In this document: one piece after another, positions 1 to 9,153 of the stretch | Numbering within the stretch: position 1 is the first letter of the stretch | Layout: each line of letters opens with the position of its first letter | Origin: Catalinimonas alkaloidigena | GTDB taxonomy: Bacteria; Bacteroidota; Bacteroidia; Cytophagales; Flexibacteraceae | DNA: 64,000 bases | Reading direction: 5' to 3' | Assembly: GCF_900100765.1 (NCBI RefSeq) | Contig: NZ_FNFO01000003.1 | Location: 595,348-659,347, forward strand | Program-made: the position numbers and the translations under genes | The notes under the pieces: model-generated | What the model was told of the DNA's origin: nothing | Database searches by the model: none | Seen by the model: the letters and a program-made list of their open reading frames with translations, nothing else

Positions 1-324
1 AAACTCGACAGCTTTACGAATAGCGCTATCGCCTCCGGCAATCAACCCGATGACCAACCCGTGTGGTACGCCATACGTCGGGGGGCACTCCGAAGCGTCC
101 ACAATGCCGAGGCGGCCACTGGTCCCGGCTCCGATGTAAAAAAGTCGCCCACCGGCTTCCATCTTCGCCACCGTAGCTTCCACCAGTTTTTCAAGCTGCG
201 GAATGGCCTTGGCGACGGCTTCCGGCACGGTACGATCCTCTTCGTTGATGTGGTTCAACAGATCGCGTACCGACATTTGTTCCAGTTGGTTATAGCGCGA
301 AGAAGATTCAGTAATGCTTGTCAT
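1..324 (-). CDS. murQ: N-acetylmuramic acid 6-phosphate etherase, N-terminal part (cut by window edge)
   Basis: This is the first 108 codons of a MurQ-type etherase, which cleaves the lactyl ether of MurNAc-6-phosphate to give GlcNAc-6-phosphate during cell-wall recycling in the cytoplasm. The ATG at 322-324 opens MTSITESSSRYNQLEQMSV, followed by LLNHINEEDRTVPEAV and the SIS-domain sugar-phosphate loop FYIGAGTSGRLGIVDASECP with a PPTYG motif, all characteristic of MurQ. The rest of the gene lies to the left of the window. There is no other gene within 230 bp upstream, so it probably has its own promoter there. Identification is firm despite truncation. Confidence 0.93.
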   Translation of the reverse strand, partial: MTSITESSSRYNQLEQMSVRDLLNHINEEDRTVPEAVAKAIPQLEKLVEATVAKMEAGGRLFYIGAGTSGRLGIVDASECPPTYGVPHGLVIGLIAGGDSAIRKAVEF

Positions 325-502
325 CGGATTGGGGTAAAGCGTAAGGATGTATGAAAGGTAAAGTTCGGATTTTTTCGGCCTTTGACGAAGCGTCTCAGCC
401 GATTTAGCGGAGCGTTTACGATCGGTTGATGCTATCGTAACGCGAGAGGACAGCACCGGTGCCTCGACGGAGCGGCGGTCCGCATCCTACCACTAAGCCT
501 AT

Positions 503-534
503 AAAAAAAGCGCCGACTACTGCCGACGCTTTTC
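503..534 (-). terminator. Weak hairpin terminator after the T9SS protein gene
   Basis: AAAAGCG (506-512) pairs with CGCTTTT (527-533) around a 14-nt loop. On the minus strand it is followed by a T run (503-509), about 20 bp after the stop codon of the 555-2627 gene. The stem is only 7 bp, so strength is doubtful. Confidence 0.45.
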
Positions 535-554
535 TCGCACATAAACGTGCTATT

Positions 555-2627
555 TTATTGTTTCGTCACTTTCAGGAAGTAAACCTGGTCGGGAGTGTCC
601 ACTTCAACGCGCAGGAAGTATACGCCTGCTGAGCGGTTGCTCAAATCGAACATCACTTCCGGCGACTTCAGGTTATCGAATTTCCACTCGCCAATCTGCT
701 GCCCCCGTACGGTGTAAGCCTTCACGTAGGTGTAGCGCGGCGACCGGGTAGTCGGATCGAAGCGCAGGGCAAACTGACCTGAGCTGGGGTTCGGATAGAG
801 AATGAAAGGATTGGAGCGCACCAGATTGGAATCGTATACGGCGCTCACCACACCGCAACCGCCTTCCTGCGGACCTTTGCCCGACGGCGCTACGTTTTCG
901 TTGTTCACGTAGAGGCGATCCAGGTAAAAGCCAGGGTCCCGGTACGCAATTTCGATCGAGTTGTAACCGCTGGTTAAGATGAACGAGCGGTCGCGCATCC
1001 AGTTCCATTGGAACGTAGAGGCCGTTTTCAGGCCGTTCCACAGGAACCATGCACCACCGTTAATGCGCACCCAGCAGGCATTTTTGTTGGTAGCCGGTGC
1101 CAGGGCTCGCGCGTAAATGTAGTACGCCCCCGTGGTGCTGATGTGGAAGTTGAAACGAACAATGTCAATGTTGGTAAGCGAGTCGGGATTGGGCTCAAAC
1201 ACGTTTTGTGCGATGAGCGATACCCCACCCGATGGGTCGGCCTCGGTATTGTTCTGCTTCCACTTGGAGCCCACTTGAGCACACTCGGCCTCCAGCCAAT
1301 AGGTCGTAAACGTAGTAGTGTCGTCGATGTTCGAGGCCAGCGGCCCCAGCACCGATGCGGCAGGATCGAGCGTAGCGACGTCGGTAGCAATCATGATCTT
1401 GTCCAGTTGCGTCCCACTCTCGCGGCAGGCAAAATCAATCGTGTTCAGACCTTCGGTGAAACTGAACGTCCCATCGGCAAGTTTACCTTTGCTCCACTGA
1501 AAATTAGGCGATTGGTTTACGTCAAAGAGTTTCCAGTCGCCACCGTTCAGGCGTACCCAGAATGAGTTCGAGGCGGCCGTTGTGGCACGTACGCGTGCGT
1601 ACAACAGATAAGCCCCAGGTGTTTCGATCGTAGTTTCGAAGCGAACAAAACTACTGATGGTATCATCGGCGGCCTGAAGTGCGCTGACTTGTGCGCCCGC
1701 ATAACGTGCTCCCGAAGCTAGAATGTCTTCCGTAATCAGCCAGCGACCTCCCACTTGGGCGTGCTCGGCTTCCAGCCAAATGTTGGCGTCTTGCGCGGCC
1801 GATACGGTAACGTATGTTTTACGTGCGGCCGTAGCGCCGTTGGCATTGATCACAGTCAGCGTGATGGGATGCGTTCCCAGCGGTAAGTTAACCGTCGGAG
1901 AAACGCCCGTGGCGCGGGGTTGCCCTTCGATGTCCCAGAGGTAATCGATGATGCTGCTTCCGGCGGCGGGTATCGACGTGCTGGCATCCAGCATAACCGC
2001 TTCCATCCCGTTGCCATCGGCGTCTACTACCTGCGTTACGGCCTGGATCTTGGCCACGGCAGCGGCCGAAGGCGAAGTGCAGCTAACGGCCGGAGCGCCC
2101 ATGTCGGCAGGAGCTGTGGCCGAAGAACTGATGATGAGTTTGTCGAGGCGGGTATCGCCTTCGCGGAACGTAAAGTCGATCGTATGGGGGCCGGCACTTA
2201 AACTGAAGGCCGAATCCAACATTGGAGCCCACGCATACCCACTGGCAACCGGCGTGCTCCACAACCGCCACGCGCCATTGTCAACACGAACGTAGAATGA
2301 GTTGCGCGTAGTGTCTATGGCCAGAATCCGGGCAAAGGCGTAAATGTTTTCAGCCTGTGAAAGAGAAAATGTAAACCGGATCCGATCAGTGACTTTGCTA
2401 CTCGGCAAATACCCATACTTACCAATAACAATCAGGGATTTTTGGCCCGAGGCATTGGCGTCAGTCACGTACTGCCAGGCTTCGCCCACCTGCGTACATT
2501 CTGCTTCCAGCGAGATCGTGGTCTGCGCAATAGCACTTTGAGCAAACCCAAACGCTATACAAACGCTAGCTCCTAGCGTACGCCATAGCGCTACCTTGGA
2601 TAAGGTACTGCGTAAAGATTTCAGCAT
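555..2627 (-). CDS. Secreted T9SS cargo protein with three carbohydrate-binding-like repeats and a PKD domain
   Basis: A 690-residue protein with an N-terminal signal peptide (about 1-35, cleaving near SAIAQ). Three homologous units follow at about 36-170, 281-418 and 441-575. Each starts with a LEAE-hAQVG motif and ends with a GxxLD(K/R)L/I strand; the pattern resembles malectin/CBM-like beta-sandwich modules. A PKD-like domain (about 190-277, with a YLWDIEG core) sits between units 1 and 2. The last 80 residues carry the T9SS type A sorting domain: YPNPSSGQF, a VRGQQIGEW turn and a final GVYFLRVEV strand. No catalytic domain is visible, so a surface adhesin or glycan-binding role is inferred. 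It appears monocistronic, with a weak terminator downstream. Confidence 0.88.
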   Translation of the reverse strand: MLKSLRSTLSKVALWRTLGASVCIAFGFAQSAIAQTTISLEAECTQVGEAWQYVTDANASGQKSLIVIGKYGYLPSSKVTDRIRFTFSLSQAENIYAFARILAIDTTRNSFYVRVDNGAWRLWSTPVASGYAWAPMLDSAFSLSAGPHTIDFTFREGDTRLDKLIISSSATAPADMGAPAVSCTSPSAAAVAKIQAVTQVVDADGNGMEAVMLDASTSIPAAGSSIIDYLWDIEGQPRATGVSPTVNLPLGTHPITLTVINANGATAARKTYVTVSAAQDANIWLEAEHAQVGGRWLITEDILASGARYAGAQVSALQAADDTISSFVRFETTIETPGAYLLYARVRATTAASNSFWVRLNGGDWKLFDVNQSPNFQWSKGKLADGTFSFTEGLNTIDFACRESGTQLDKIMIATDVATLDPAASVLGPLASNIDDTTTFTTYWLEAECAQVGSKWKQNNTEADPSGGVSLIAQNVFEPNPDSLTNIDIVRFNFHISTTGAYYIYARALAPATNKNACWVRINGGAWFLWNGLKTASTFQWNWMRDRSFILTSGYNSIEIAYRDPGFYLDRLYVNNENVAPSGKGPQEGGCGVVSAVYDSNLVRSNPFILYPNPSSGQFALRFDPTTRSPRYTYVKAYTVRGQQIGEWKFDNLKSPEVMFDLSNRSAGVYFLRVEVDTPDQVYFLKVTKQ

Positions 2628-2846
2628 AACTTGAGATGTGTAAATTAAAAGTTAATACGAGACTTTAGGCTATTTGTTACTTGCTACCCACAGTTCGGTG
2701 GGCGGCAGCTCCGTGGCCGTCGGTCTAACTATAAAAAGGTGGCCGATTTTTCCTCCCGAAAATTTAAAATCAAGCCACAATATTAGCAGTCATTCCTGAA
2801 ATCCAAACCTATGCCTTTCGACAATAACCACTTCATTACCAATTTT

Positions 2847-3608
2847 TTATGGACGGGTTATAGCCAGAGTTTCGCTGTCTGTTGCCAAAATGCGCTCTAG
2901 TTGCAGGTAACGCGACTGGCTCAGGTAATTCGCGTCGTTGTAGTAAATAAACAGGCAACTTCCTCCTTTTATTTTATCGATCACCTGCTGATACACTTCC
3001 CAACTCATGGCCGGACATCCGTAACTACGCCCCAGGCGTCCCACTTTTTGGATGAACGCTTCGCTGACGTAGTCGGCACCGTGCATTACCACGGCCCGAC
3101 GGCGCGCGTTGTCGTTGTATCCCTTATCCATACCGTCCAAGCGCAAAGAGTAACCGTGCTTACCTTGGTAAGTTTCTGCAGTAACGTAAAATCCGATGCT
3201 GCTCATATGGGAGTCGGGCGTATTCGAGAATTTTTTTGCCAGATCAGCGCCACTTCCCTGGCCGTGCGAGGTGTAGGTGTGCAGCACCAGGCGGCGTTGC
3301 ACCATGTCGATGACGTAAAGGCGCTTTTGAGAGGAAGGGAGACTAAAGTCGATTACGGTGAGCGGAGCTCCGGGACGAAGGGCCCCCTCCTTCGCGAGGT
3401 TGAGGTACCCAATGTACGCTTGCCGGAAGGCGGTATAGTTGAGTTTGCCTTCCAACCCGAACGTCGTGTAAACCTGTTGGACCCGGTATTCAAACTCGTA
3501 CTGGCGTTTGTCGTTCAGGTCCGTGTCGGTCGCCCGGGCAGGCGAAGAAAAAAGAGCGAGGCTGGAAAGGATCAGAAGCAGAATCGGGTTGAAGAAGCGC
3601 GTAATCAT
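2847..3608 (-). CDS. Murein L,D-transpeptidase catalytic-domain family protein (YkuD_2 type)
   Basis: A 253-residue exported protein with a signal peptide ending near FSSPARA. The C-terminal two-thirds carry the YkuD_2 pattern: FSLPSSQKRLYVIDM, a VVMHGADYV block and the catalytic-cysteine block GRSYGCPA. By family, such proteins act on peptidoglycan cross-links in the periplasm, but the exact reaction of this subfamily is not well established, so the substrate is inference. The start ATG at 3606-3608 precedes MITRFFNPILLLILSS, a good signal sequence. It sits between two unrelated minus-strand genes with gaps of 150-220 bp, so it is likely transcribed alone. Confidence 0.85.
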   Translation of the reverse strand: MITRFFNPILLLILSSLALFSSPARATDTDLNDKRQYEFEYRVQQVYTTFGLEGKLNYTAFRQAYIGYLNLAKEGALRPGAPLTVIDFSLPSSQKRLYVIDMVQRRLVLHTYTSHGQGSGADLAKKFSNTPDSHMSSIGFYVTAETYQGKHGYSLRLDGMDKGYNDNARRRAVVMHGADYVSEAFIQKVGRLGRSYGCPAMSWEVYQQVIDKIKGGSCLFIYYNDANYLSQSRYLQLERILATDSETLAITRP

Positions 3609-3757
3609 GCTGTTCGTTTGAGTGATCGATTTGCGAGCGTCCTTCTAACCTCAGTTGAGTAAAGATGGTTCCTAGGCGCCTTGCACTTATCCTATCAATA
3701 CCTTCACAGAAATTCGACTTTATTGAATTTTAACAATAAACCTCCCTTCCGTCCAAG

Positions 3758-5317
3758 TTACCGGAACCGCACCACCACCACGGTTACGTCGTCGTGAATG
3801 TCGTTGCGCTGCAACCAGGTTTTGCCCAGCGTGCGAAGTTGGTCGGTGATGTCGGCCGGCCCTCGCGACGCCGCCAGTTCATGAAAGCATTGCCGGATGC
3901 GCTCATATCCCAGCATTTCCCCGTCAGCGTTGGCTAGTTCGGCCAGGCCATCGGTGATGATGAGCAGCAAATCGCCGGGTGCTACCTCGCTCTCAAACTC
4001 GTTGAACGAATGCTTCAGGTCCGAGCCCAGGAAGAGCCCTTTCAGCAGAATGGTCTCGGTCGTGTTTTGCTGCTTCCGATGCAAGAACAGAGGTGGCATC
4101 CCCGACGAAGCGATGGACAGTTTGTGGTGCTGGTAGCGCACCACCGTCACACCCATGTACATGGCTCGCAGGCCCAGATTGCGGATGCCGACCGAGATGC
4201 GCCGCAAAATGCTGGCGGGTGAGTAATGGTGCGCGAGGGTCTGGAAGTAGCTCTTGGCAGTGGCCACGATGATGCCTGCCTTGAGACCATGACCGGTCGC
4301 ATCGCCAACCGCCAGTGTGACCGACTCGGTCTCTTCTTCGTAGCTGTAGTCGTAATAGTCACCGCCCACTTCGGTGGCCGTTTCCATGTGCATGTCGAGC
4401 TCGATGCAGGTGAACGGGGGAAGCTCCATCGGCAGCATCGACATCTGTAGTGTACGTGCTTCGTTCAGCTCTTTGCTTTTGCGCTCGTTTTCGGCCTCAA
4501 TGGCGCGATACGCTTCCTGCAACTCGAACTGGCGCATTCGCAACTGCTCCTGCGTATGCTCCTGTTGCGCCAAAATCTCTTTGAGGCGCTGGTTGGCGGT
4601 GCTTAGTTCTTCCGTGCGTTGGGAAACACGCGCTTCCAACAGGTTGTTATTCTCTTCGATCAGGTCGTAGGCACGGTCGCGCTGGTACATCTGCACGTTG
4701 AGCCAGACAAACGTCGCCGCCAAAAATACGAGGCCTACCACCACCCCGATCACCAAAAACTTTTCGGCTTTTCCTTCGCTGGCGGACATCTGCTGATCGC
4801 GCTCCACCAGCAGCGAATGCTCCTCGACAATCAGGCTGTCGATTTCGTTGCGCAGGCTGTCCATAATCAGGTAGCCTTCGCCGGTACGGCCTCGTAAAAG
4901 CCCGGCGAGTCCGTACGTATCGCGGCGTTCTTTGCGGTCGTTCAGCAACTGAGTTTTCCGGGCCATCAACTGTTGCACGCGCTGCAATCGCTTCTGTTGC
5001 CGTTCGTTGTCCTGCGTCAGCTTATCCAAGGTGACAAAGGCGGTATCGAGATCCTCGTCGTGTGCGTACGTCGGTTGCAGGTATACGCTGTCGCCCGTAA
5101 TCATGTAGCCCCGGTAGGCCGACTCCTTTTCGTTCATCAACGAAAACAGGCGCTCCCCCTGAATAATGACCTGTTGCGTATGAATAACTGCCTGTGTGTT
5201 CTCTTCCCACGTCGAAAAACTCTGGTGCGTGACGTACTCCAGCAACGCGATAACGAAAATGGCAGCCGCAAAAATCGTATTGACCAGGGAGCGTCGGAGA
5301 AAGAATTTTTTCAACAT
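3758..5317 (-). CDS. CHASE3-sensor SpoIIE/PP2C-type serine phosphatase
   Basis: A 519-residue membrane signalling protein. TM1 (about 12-30) and TM2 (about 187-207) flank an extracytoplasmic helical CHASE3-like region with the typical ESAYRGYMITGD segment. A long coiled coil (about 215-290) leads into a PP2C/SpoIIE phosphatase domain: VGGDYYDY (317-324), VGDATGHGLKAG (337-348), ITDGLAE and the terminal DDVTVVVVR, giving the metal-binding Asp residues. It probably dephosphorylates an anti-sigma-factor antagonist or a similar phosphoprotein in response to an external cue. No anti-sigma or STAS gene is adjacent, so the partner is unknown. The next gene upstream ends 145 bp away. Confidence 0.9.
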   Translation of the reverse strand: MLKKFFLRRSLVNTIFAAAIFVIALLEYVTHQSFSTWEENTQAVIHTQQVIIQGERLFSLMNEKESAYRGYMITGDSVYLQPTYAHDEDLDTAFVTLDKLTQDNERQQKRLQRVQQLMARKTQLLNDRKERRDTYGLAGLLRGRTGEGYLIMDSLRNEIDSLIVEEHSLLVERDQQMSASEGKAEKFLVIGVVVGLVFLAATFVWLNVQMYQRDRAYDLIEENNNLLEARVSQRTEELSTANQRLKEILAQQEHTQEQLRMRQFELQEAYRAIEAENERKSKELNEARTLQMSMLPMELPPFTCIELDMHMETATEVGGDYYDYSYEEETESVTLAVGDATGHGLKAGIIVATAKSYFQTLAHHYSPASILRRISVGIRNLGLRAMYMGVTVVRYQHHKLSIASSGMPPLFLHRKQQNTTETILLKGLFLGSDLKHSFNEFESEVAPGDLLLIITDGLAELANADGEMLGYERIRQCFHELAASRGPADITDQLRTLGKTWLQRNDIHDDVTVVVVRFR

Positions 5318-5461
5318 ACATTTCCAGATACAGGGCTATCTGGCGCCCGCAAAGATAAAGTCGATCACACCATCAAAAAACGCGCCCGCGCCGCAACAGA
5401 TGCTATCCTACGTACGAATTTGGGGAGCGATCGGATGAAGCTTGCTGGCACGGTTCGGAGT

Positions 5462-6436
5462 CTATTTGGTCCGGTCGATGGTATACTGCACCAGTTGGTC
5501 GAGCGACTGCCGCGCCGGCGAATCGGGAAACTGGGCGAGCAGCGCACCGGCTTCGTCACGAAAACGGTGCATGGCCTCGGTAGCGTATTGCAGACCGCCG
5601 GTTTCTTTGACGTAGGCGATCACCTCGGCCACTTTGCGGGGGTTGTCGGCATGGTTCCGCACCAGCCCGATGATGCGTCTTTTTTCCCGCCACGAACTTT
5701 GCTGCAGGGCGTAGATCAACGGCAGCGTCATCTTTTTCTCTTTGATGTCGATCCCGAGCGGCTTGCCGATCTTGTCGGTCCCGTAGTCGAACAGGTCATC
5801 TTTGATCTGAAACGCAATGCCCACTTTCTCGCCAAAATCGCGGGCCAGACGAATGGTAGCCGGATCGGTGGTGACCGAAGCGGCCCCCACGGCGCAACAG
5901 GAGGCGATTAAGGACGCCGTTTTCTGCCGGATGATCTCGTAGTATACGTCCTCGGTAATGTCGAGCGTGCGAGCTTTTTCGATCTGCAACAGTTCGCCCT
6001 CGCTCATTTCCCGCACGGCTTCGGACACGATCTTCAGCAGATGAAAATCGTCGTGATCGATGGAAAGCAATAACCCGCGCGACAACAGGTAGTCGCCCAC
6101 CAGCACGGCGATTTTGTTCTTCCAGAGGGCGTTGATGGAAAAGAAACCCCGGCGGTAATTTGCGTCGTCGACCACGTCGTCGTGCACCAGCGTGGCCGTA
6201 TGCAAGAGTTCGATCAGGGCCGCGCCCCGGTAAGTGGAGTCGTTGACCTCGCCGCAGGTACGGGCCGTCAGGAACACAAACATCGGGCGCATTTGCTTTC
6301 CTTTGCGCCGCACGATGTAGCTCATGATTTTGTCAAGCAACAGGACGTTGCTCTTCATCGATTGACGGAACCGGGTTTCGAAGTTCCGCATCTCCTCCGC
6401 AATCGGAGCCTGAATGTCGGCGATCTGGGCGTTCAT
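5462..6436 (-). CDS. Polyprenyl (octaprenyl-type) diphosphate synthase
   Basis: A trans-isoprenyl diphosphate synthase that elongates farnesyl- or geranyl-type diphosphates with IPP, probably for the menaquinone side chain. Both aspartate-rich motifs are present: HDDVVDD at 85-91 with the following RRG, and DDLFDYGTD at 213-221. The KGKQMRP block (45-51) binds diphosphate. Length (324 aa) fits the family. I chose the ATG at 6434-6436; a TTG four codons upstream is possible but less likely. Chain length and quinone role are inferred; IspB-like is the best label. Confidence 0.9.
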   Translation of the reverse strand: MNAQIADIQAPIAEEMRNFETRFRQSMKSNVLLLDKIMSYIVRRKGKQMRPMFVFLTARTCGEVNDSTYRGAALIELLHTATLVHDDVVDDANYRRGFFSINALWKNKIAVLVGDYLLSRGLLLSIDHDDFHLLKIVSEAVREMSEGELLQIEKARTLDITEDVYYEIIRQKTASLIASCCAVGAASVTTDPATIRLARDFGEKVGIAFQIKDDLFDYGTDKIGKPLGIDIKEKKMTLPLIYALQQSSWREKRRIIGLVRNHADNPRKVAEVIAYVKETGGLQYATEAMHRFRDEAGALLAQFPDSPARQSLDQLVQYTIDRTK

Positions 6437-6666
6437 TATGCGCTGCAAACATAGTTAAATACAAGCGAAGGGAAGGCGACTCTGCCATAGCACGGTGCAC
6501 GCCGTTTTTGTGCCCCACAAGCGCGCATCGGCAAACGACGCGCTGACATGGGCGGCCCATTACGAAGCGTGCCGGTTTGGTGTAGTGGCACGTACGTTGC
6601 CGCGCTTGCGAACCGCCTTAACCTGCGCTTAACGTTTACGTAACGTATAGACAACGTTTACTCAAA

Positions 6667-7860
6667 TTGTACGCTTCTTACCCTGCTCTTTTCCGATTCC
6701 TCCTTGGTACGGCGTGGTTTCTGTACGCCAGCGTTGGTCAGGCCCAAACCGTCGACTCTTCCATTACGCGCACCGTTTACGACGACGGTTTTTACATGGT
6801 AAGCGATGATCAGACGCTGCGCTTCGGCGGGAGAATCCAGACCGACTTCCATTGGTCAACTACCCAGGGGGGCGAATGGTTAATCCGGCGGGCTCGTATG
6901 CTGGCCACCGGGTATGCATTTCCGCACTTCCGTTACATGCTCAGTGCCCGCTTCGACCGCGGCGAGGCCGAGCTCGATCAGGCGTTTGTCGAATCGCGCC
7001 ATCTGCCTTATGTACGGGTACGGGCCGGGCAGTTCAAGGAGCCGTTCAGCCAGAGTCGTCTGCTTTCTTCGCTGCAACTCGATCTGATGGAGCGCCCTAT
7101 GGTCGTGAACGCGCTGACGCCTACTTCCGACATCGGCTTGATGGCGTTTGGCGACGTGCTGGGCGGCTCCCTCGAATACGCCGTCGGCGTCTTCAACGGC
7201 CGCCCCTTCAACCAACCGGAAAACAACCGCGCGAAAGATGTAGTCGGTCGGTTGGTAGCCCGGCCGTTCGCACACCGAAAGGCAGCCGCAAGTCACCTCT
7301 ACGTAGCTATTTCGGGCGCTTCGGGTCTTCGAAACGATTCGCTCGACCTGGTGTCGTTCGAGACTCACCGGGGCACTGCGTTTTACCCACACGCGTCTGT
7401 TTTACAGCACGACGGCCGCCTGACACGCCTGGGAGCCGACCTCGAATGGCTCTGGTCGCGTTATACGTTACGGGCCGAATGGTTGCGGGGGCAGTGGAGC
7501 GACGTGCGTCATACCCAAACGAACGGGCAACTGGAGGTCGCCGGATTTTACATCACCGCAGGACTGATGCTGACCGACGACGAAAAGCCGCGCACCACTT
7601 TGCTGTACCCGCAACACGAATTTCATCCGATGCAGGGGGAGTGGGGCGCCTGGGAAGTTGTGCTTCGCTACGAGCAGATGACCATTACCAATCCGTTGGC
7701 CGAACGATTCACCGCGCGCGATCCGTACCGCACCTCCGCCTGGACCGCCGGTCTGAACGGGTATCTGACAGAACACATCAAATGGTCACTGGTGTCGCAA
7801 TGGGCCACCTGGACAGCGCAGGAACACTCAGTACTGACCCGCATACAGGTAGCCTTTTAA
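6667..7860 (+). CDS. OprO/OprP-family outer membrane porin (TTG start)
   Basis: A 397-residue porin resembling the phosphate-selective porin O/P family. A signal peptide (FRFLLGTAWFLYASVGQAQ) is followed by LRFGGRIQTDFHW, a WLIRRARML strand and VRAGQFKEPFS, typical of the first strands of this barrel family; the last residues end in an amphipathic strand with a terminal Phe (TRIQVAF). No ATG precedes the signal sequence: the frame is closed by TAA at 6619-6621 and the next in-frame ATG lies beyond the signal peptide, so the TTG at 6667 is the only start that keeps it. The next gene starts 12 bp downstream, so the two are probably cotranscribed. Substrate is not deducible. Confidence 0.82.
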   Translation: MYASYPALFRFLLGTAWFLYASVGQAQTVDSSITRTVYDDGFYMVSDDQTLRFGGRIQTDFHWSTTQGGEWLIRRARMLATGYAFPHFRYMLSARFDRGEAELDQAFVESRHLPYVRVRAGQFKEPFSQSRLLSSLQLDLMERPMVVNALTPTSDIGLMAFGDVLGGSLEYAVGVFNGRPFNQPENNRAKDVVGRLVARPFAHRKAAASHLYVAISGASGLRNDSLDLVSFETHRGTAFYPHASVLQHDGRLTRLGADLEWLWSRYTLRAEWLRGQWSDVRHTQTNGQLEVAGFYITAGLMLTDDEKPRTTLLYPQHEFHPMQGEWGAWEVVLRYEQMTITNPLAERFTARDPYRTSAWTAGLNGYLTEHIKWSLVSQWATWTAQEHSVLTRIQVAF

Positions 7861-7872
7861 CGTTTCTTCGCC

Positions 7873-9153
7873 ATGCCTGACGTCTTTATTTCACTACTGA
7901 TTTCTCTGGGACTAGGCCTGCTGGTCGGGCTGCAACGCGAACACGCCGACCAAGCGCGCATCGCGGGCATCCGAACGTTTCCGTTGGTGACGCTTTTGGG
8001 CACCATGACCGGTCTGCTGGCCCACGATTTTGGGGGTTGGATCATAGCCGCAGGGCTGCTTACGCTCGGGGGCCTGTTGTTCGCCGTCAACTTCAAGTTT
8101 CTCGATCGGAAGGTGCTGCATCCCGGGCAAACCACCGAAGTGGCTTTGCTGGTGATGTACTGCATTGGCGCTTACCTGGCTACGGGCCAACGCGCCCCGG
8201 CCCTGGTGATGGGCGGCCTGGTGATGGTGCTTCTCTATTTCAAGCAGCCGCTGCATCAGTTTGCCGAACGGCTGGGGCAGCGCAACGTGCACGCCATCGT
8301 GCAGTTTGTCATCGTGGCGTTGATCATTCTTCCCGTTCTGCCCGACCGGACGTTCGGTCCCTACGACGTACTGAACCCGCGCCAGCTCTGGCTCATTGTC
8401 GTGTTGATTGTGGGCGTCAGCGTTGGCGGCTATTTCATCTACAAGCTGGTCGGTCACAAAGCGGGTACGTTCCTGAACGGGCTTCTGGGTGGGGTGATTT
8501 CCAGTACGGCCACCACCATTTCGTACGCCCGCATGAGCCGGGCCGACGCAGGCAACGTTCGCGCTACGGTCCTGGTCATCTTGATTGCGTCGGGTGTCTC
8601 GTTTGTTCGGGTACTGGTCGAAGTATTTGCAATTCTGCCCCAGGCGTTGCCGCAGGTAGGGCCGCCGTTGCTGCTCATGGTCGGGCTGTTTGCCTGCCTG
8701 ATCGTCTTCCTGTCTTTTTTCCGTACGCCACCGCAGGAGCCGATGCCCGAGCCCGAAAATCCTGCCCAACTGAAAAGCGCGGTGGTGTTCGGGCTAATTT
8801 TCGCGGTGGTGCTGCTGGCCACGGCGGCGGCCCGCGATTACCTCGGGAACAAAGGGCTGTACGGCGTCGCCCTCTTCTCCGGACTTACCGATGTGGATGC
8901 CATTACTATCTCGATTGCTCAGATGGCCGGAGAAGAAGAGGCCGGCGTATCGTACGCCGATGCCTGGCGACTGATCCTGATCGGGTCGCTGGCCAACATG
9001 CTTTTCAAAGGTGGCGCGGTCGCAGTGCTGGGCAGCCGGGCGTTGCTCCGGTGGGTAGTGCCGTTATGGAGTGCTGTGTTGGTTGGCGGCCTTTTACTCA
9101 TTCTGCTGTGGCCCGCCGAAACCGAGTGGTCATTTCTCAGGCTGTTCCGGTAG
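7873..9153 (+). CDS. MgtC/DUF4010 polytopic membrane protein
   Basis: A 426-residue inner-membrane protein with an N-terminal MgtC/SapB-like domain (LGLGLLVGLQREHAD, GIRTFPLVTLLG) and a C-terminal DUF4010 domain (LNGLLGGVISSTATTISYARMSR; FSGLTDVDAITISIAQMA). About twelve hydrophobic segments are visible. The molecular role of DUF4010 proteins is not established; some form of ion or small-molecule transport is a guess. It follows the porin by 12 bp and its 3' end overlaps the convergent acyl-CoA reductase gene by 17 bp. Confidence 0.85.
   Translation: MPDVFISLLISLGLGLLVGLQREHADQARIAGIRTFPLVTLLGTMTGLLAHDFGGWIIAAGLLTLGGLLFAVNFKFLDRKVLHPGQTTEVALLVMYCIGAYLATGQRAPALVMGGLVMVLLYFKQPLHQFAERLGQRNVHAIVQFVIVALIILPVLPDRTFGPYDVLNPRQLWLIVVLIVGVSVGGYFIYKLVGHKAGTFLNGLLGGVISSTATTISYARMSRADAGNVRATVLVILIASGVSFVRVLVEVFAILPQALPQVGPPLLLMVGLFACLIVFLSFFRTPPQEPMPEPENPAQLKSAVVFGLIFAVVLLATAAARDYLGNKGLYGVALFSGLTDVDAITISIAQMAGEEEAGVSYADAWRLILIGSLANMLFKGGAVAVLGSRALLRWVVPLWSAVLVGGLLLILLWPAETEWSFLRLFR

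Noticed and set aside
3719-3740. TTTATTG/CAATAAA hairpin after the phosphatase gene
   Set aside because: A 7-bp stem with six A/T pairs and no clear T run; too weak to call a terminator.
4973-5911. 312-codon plus-strand open frame
   Set aside because: It is antisense to the SpoIIE phosphatase and polyprenyl synthase genes and shows no domain.
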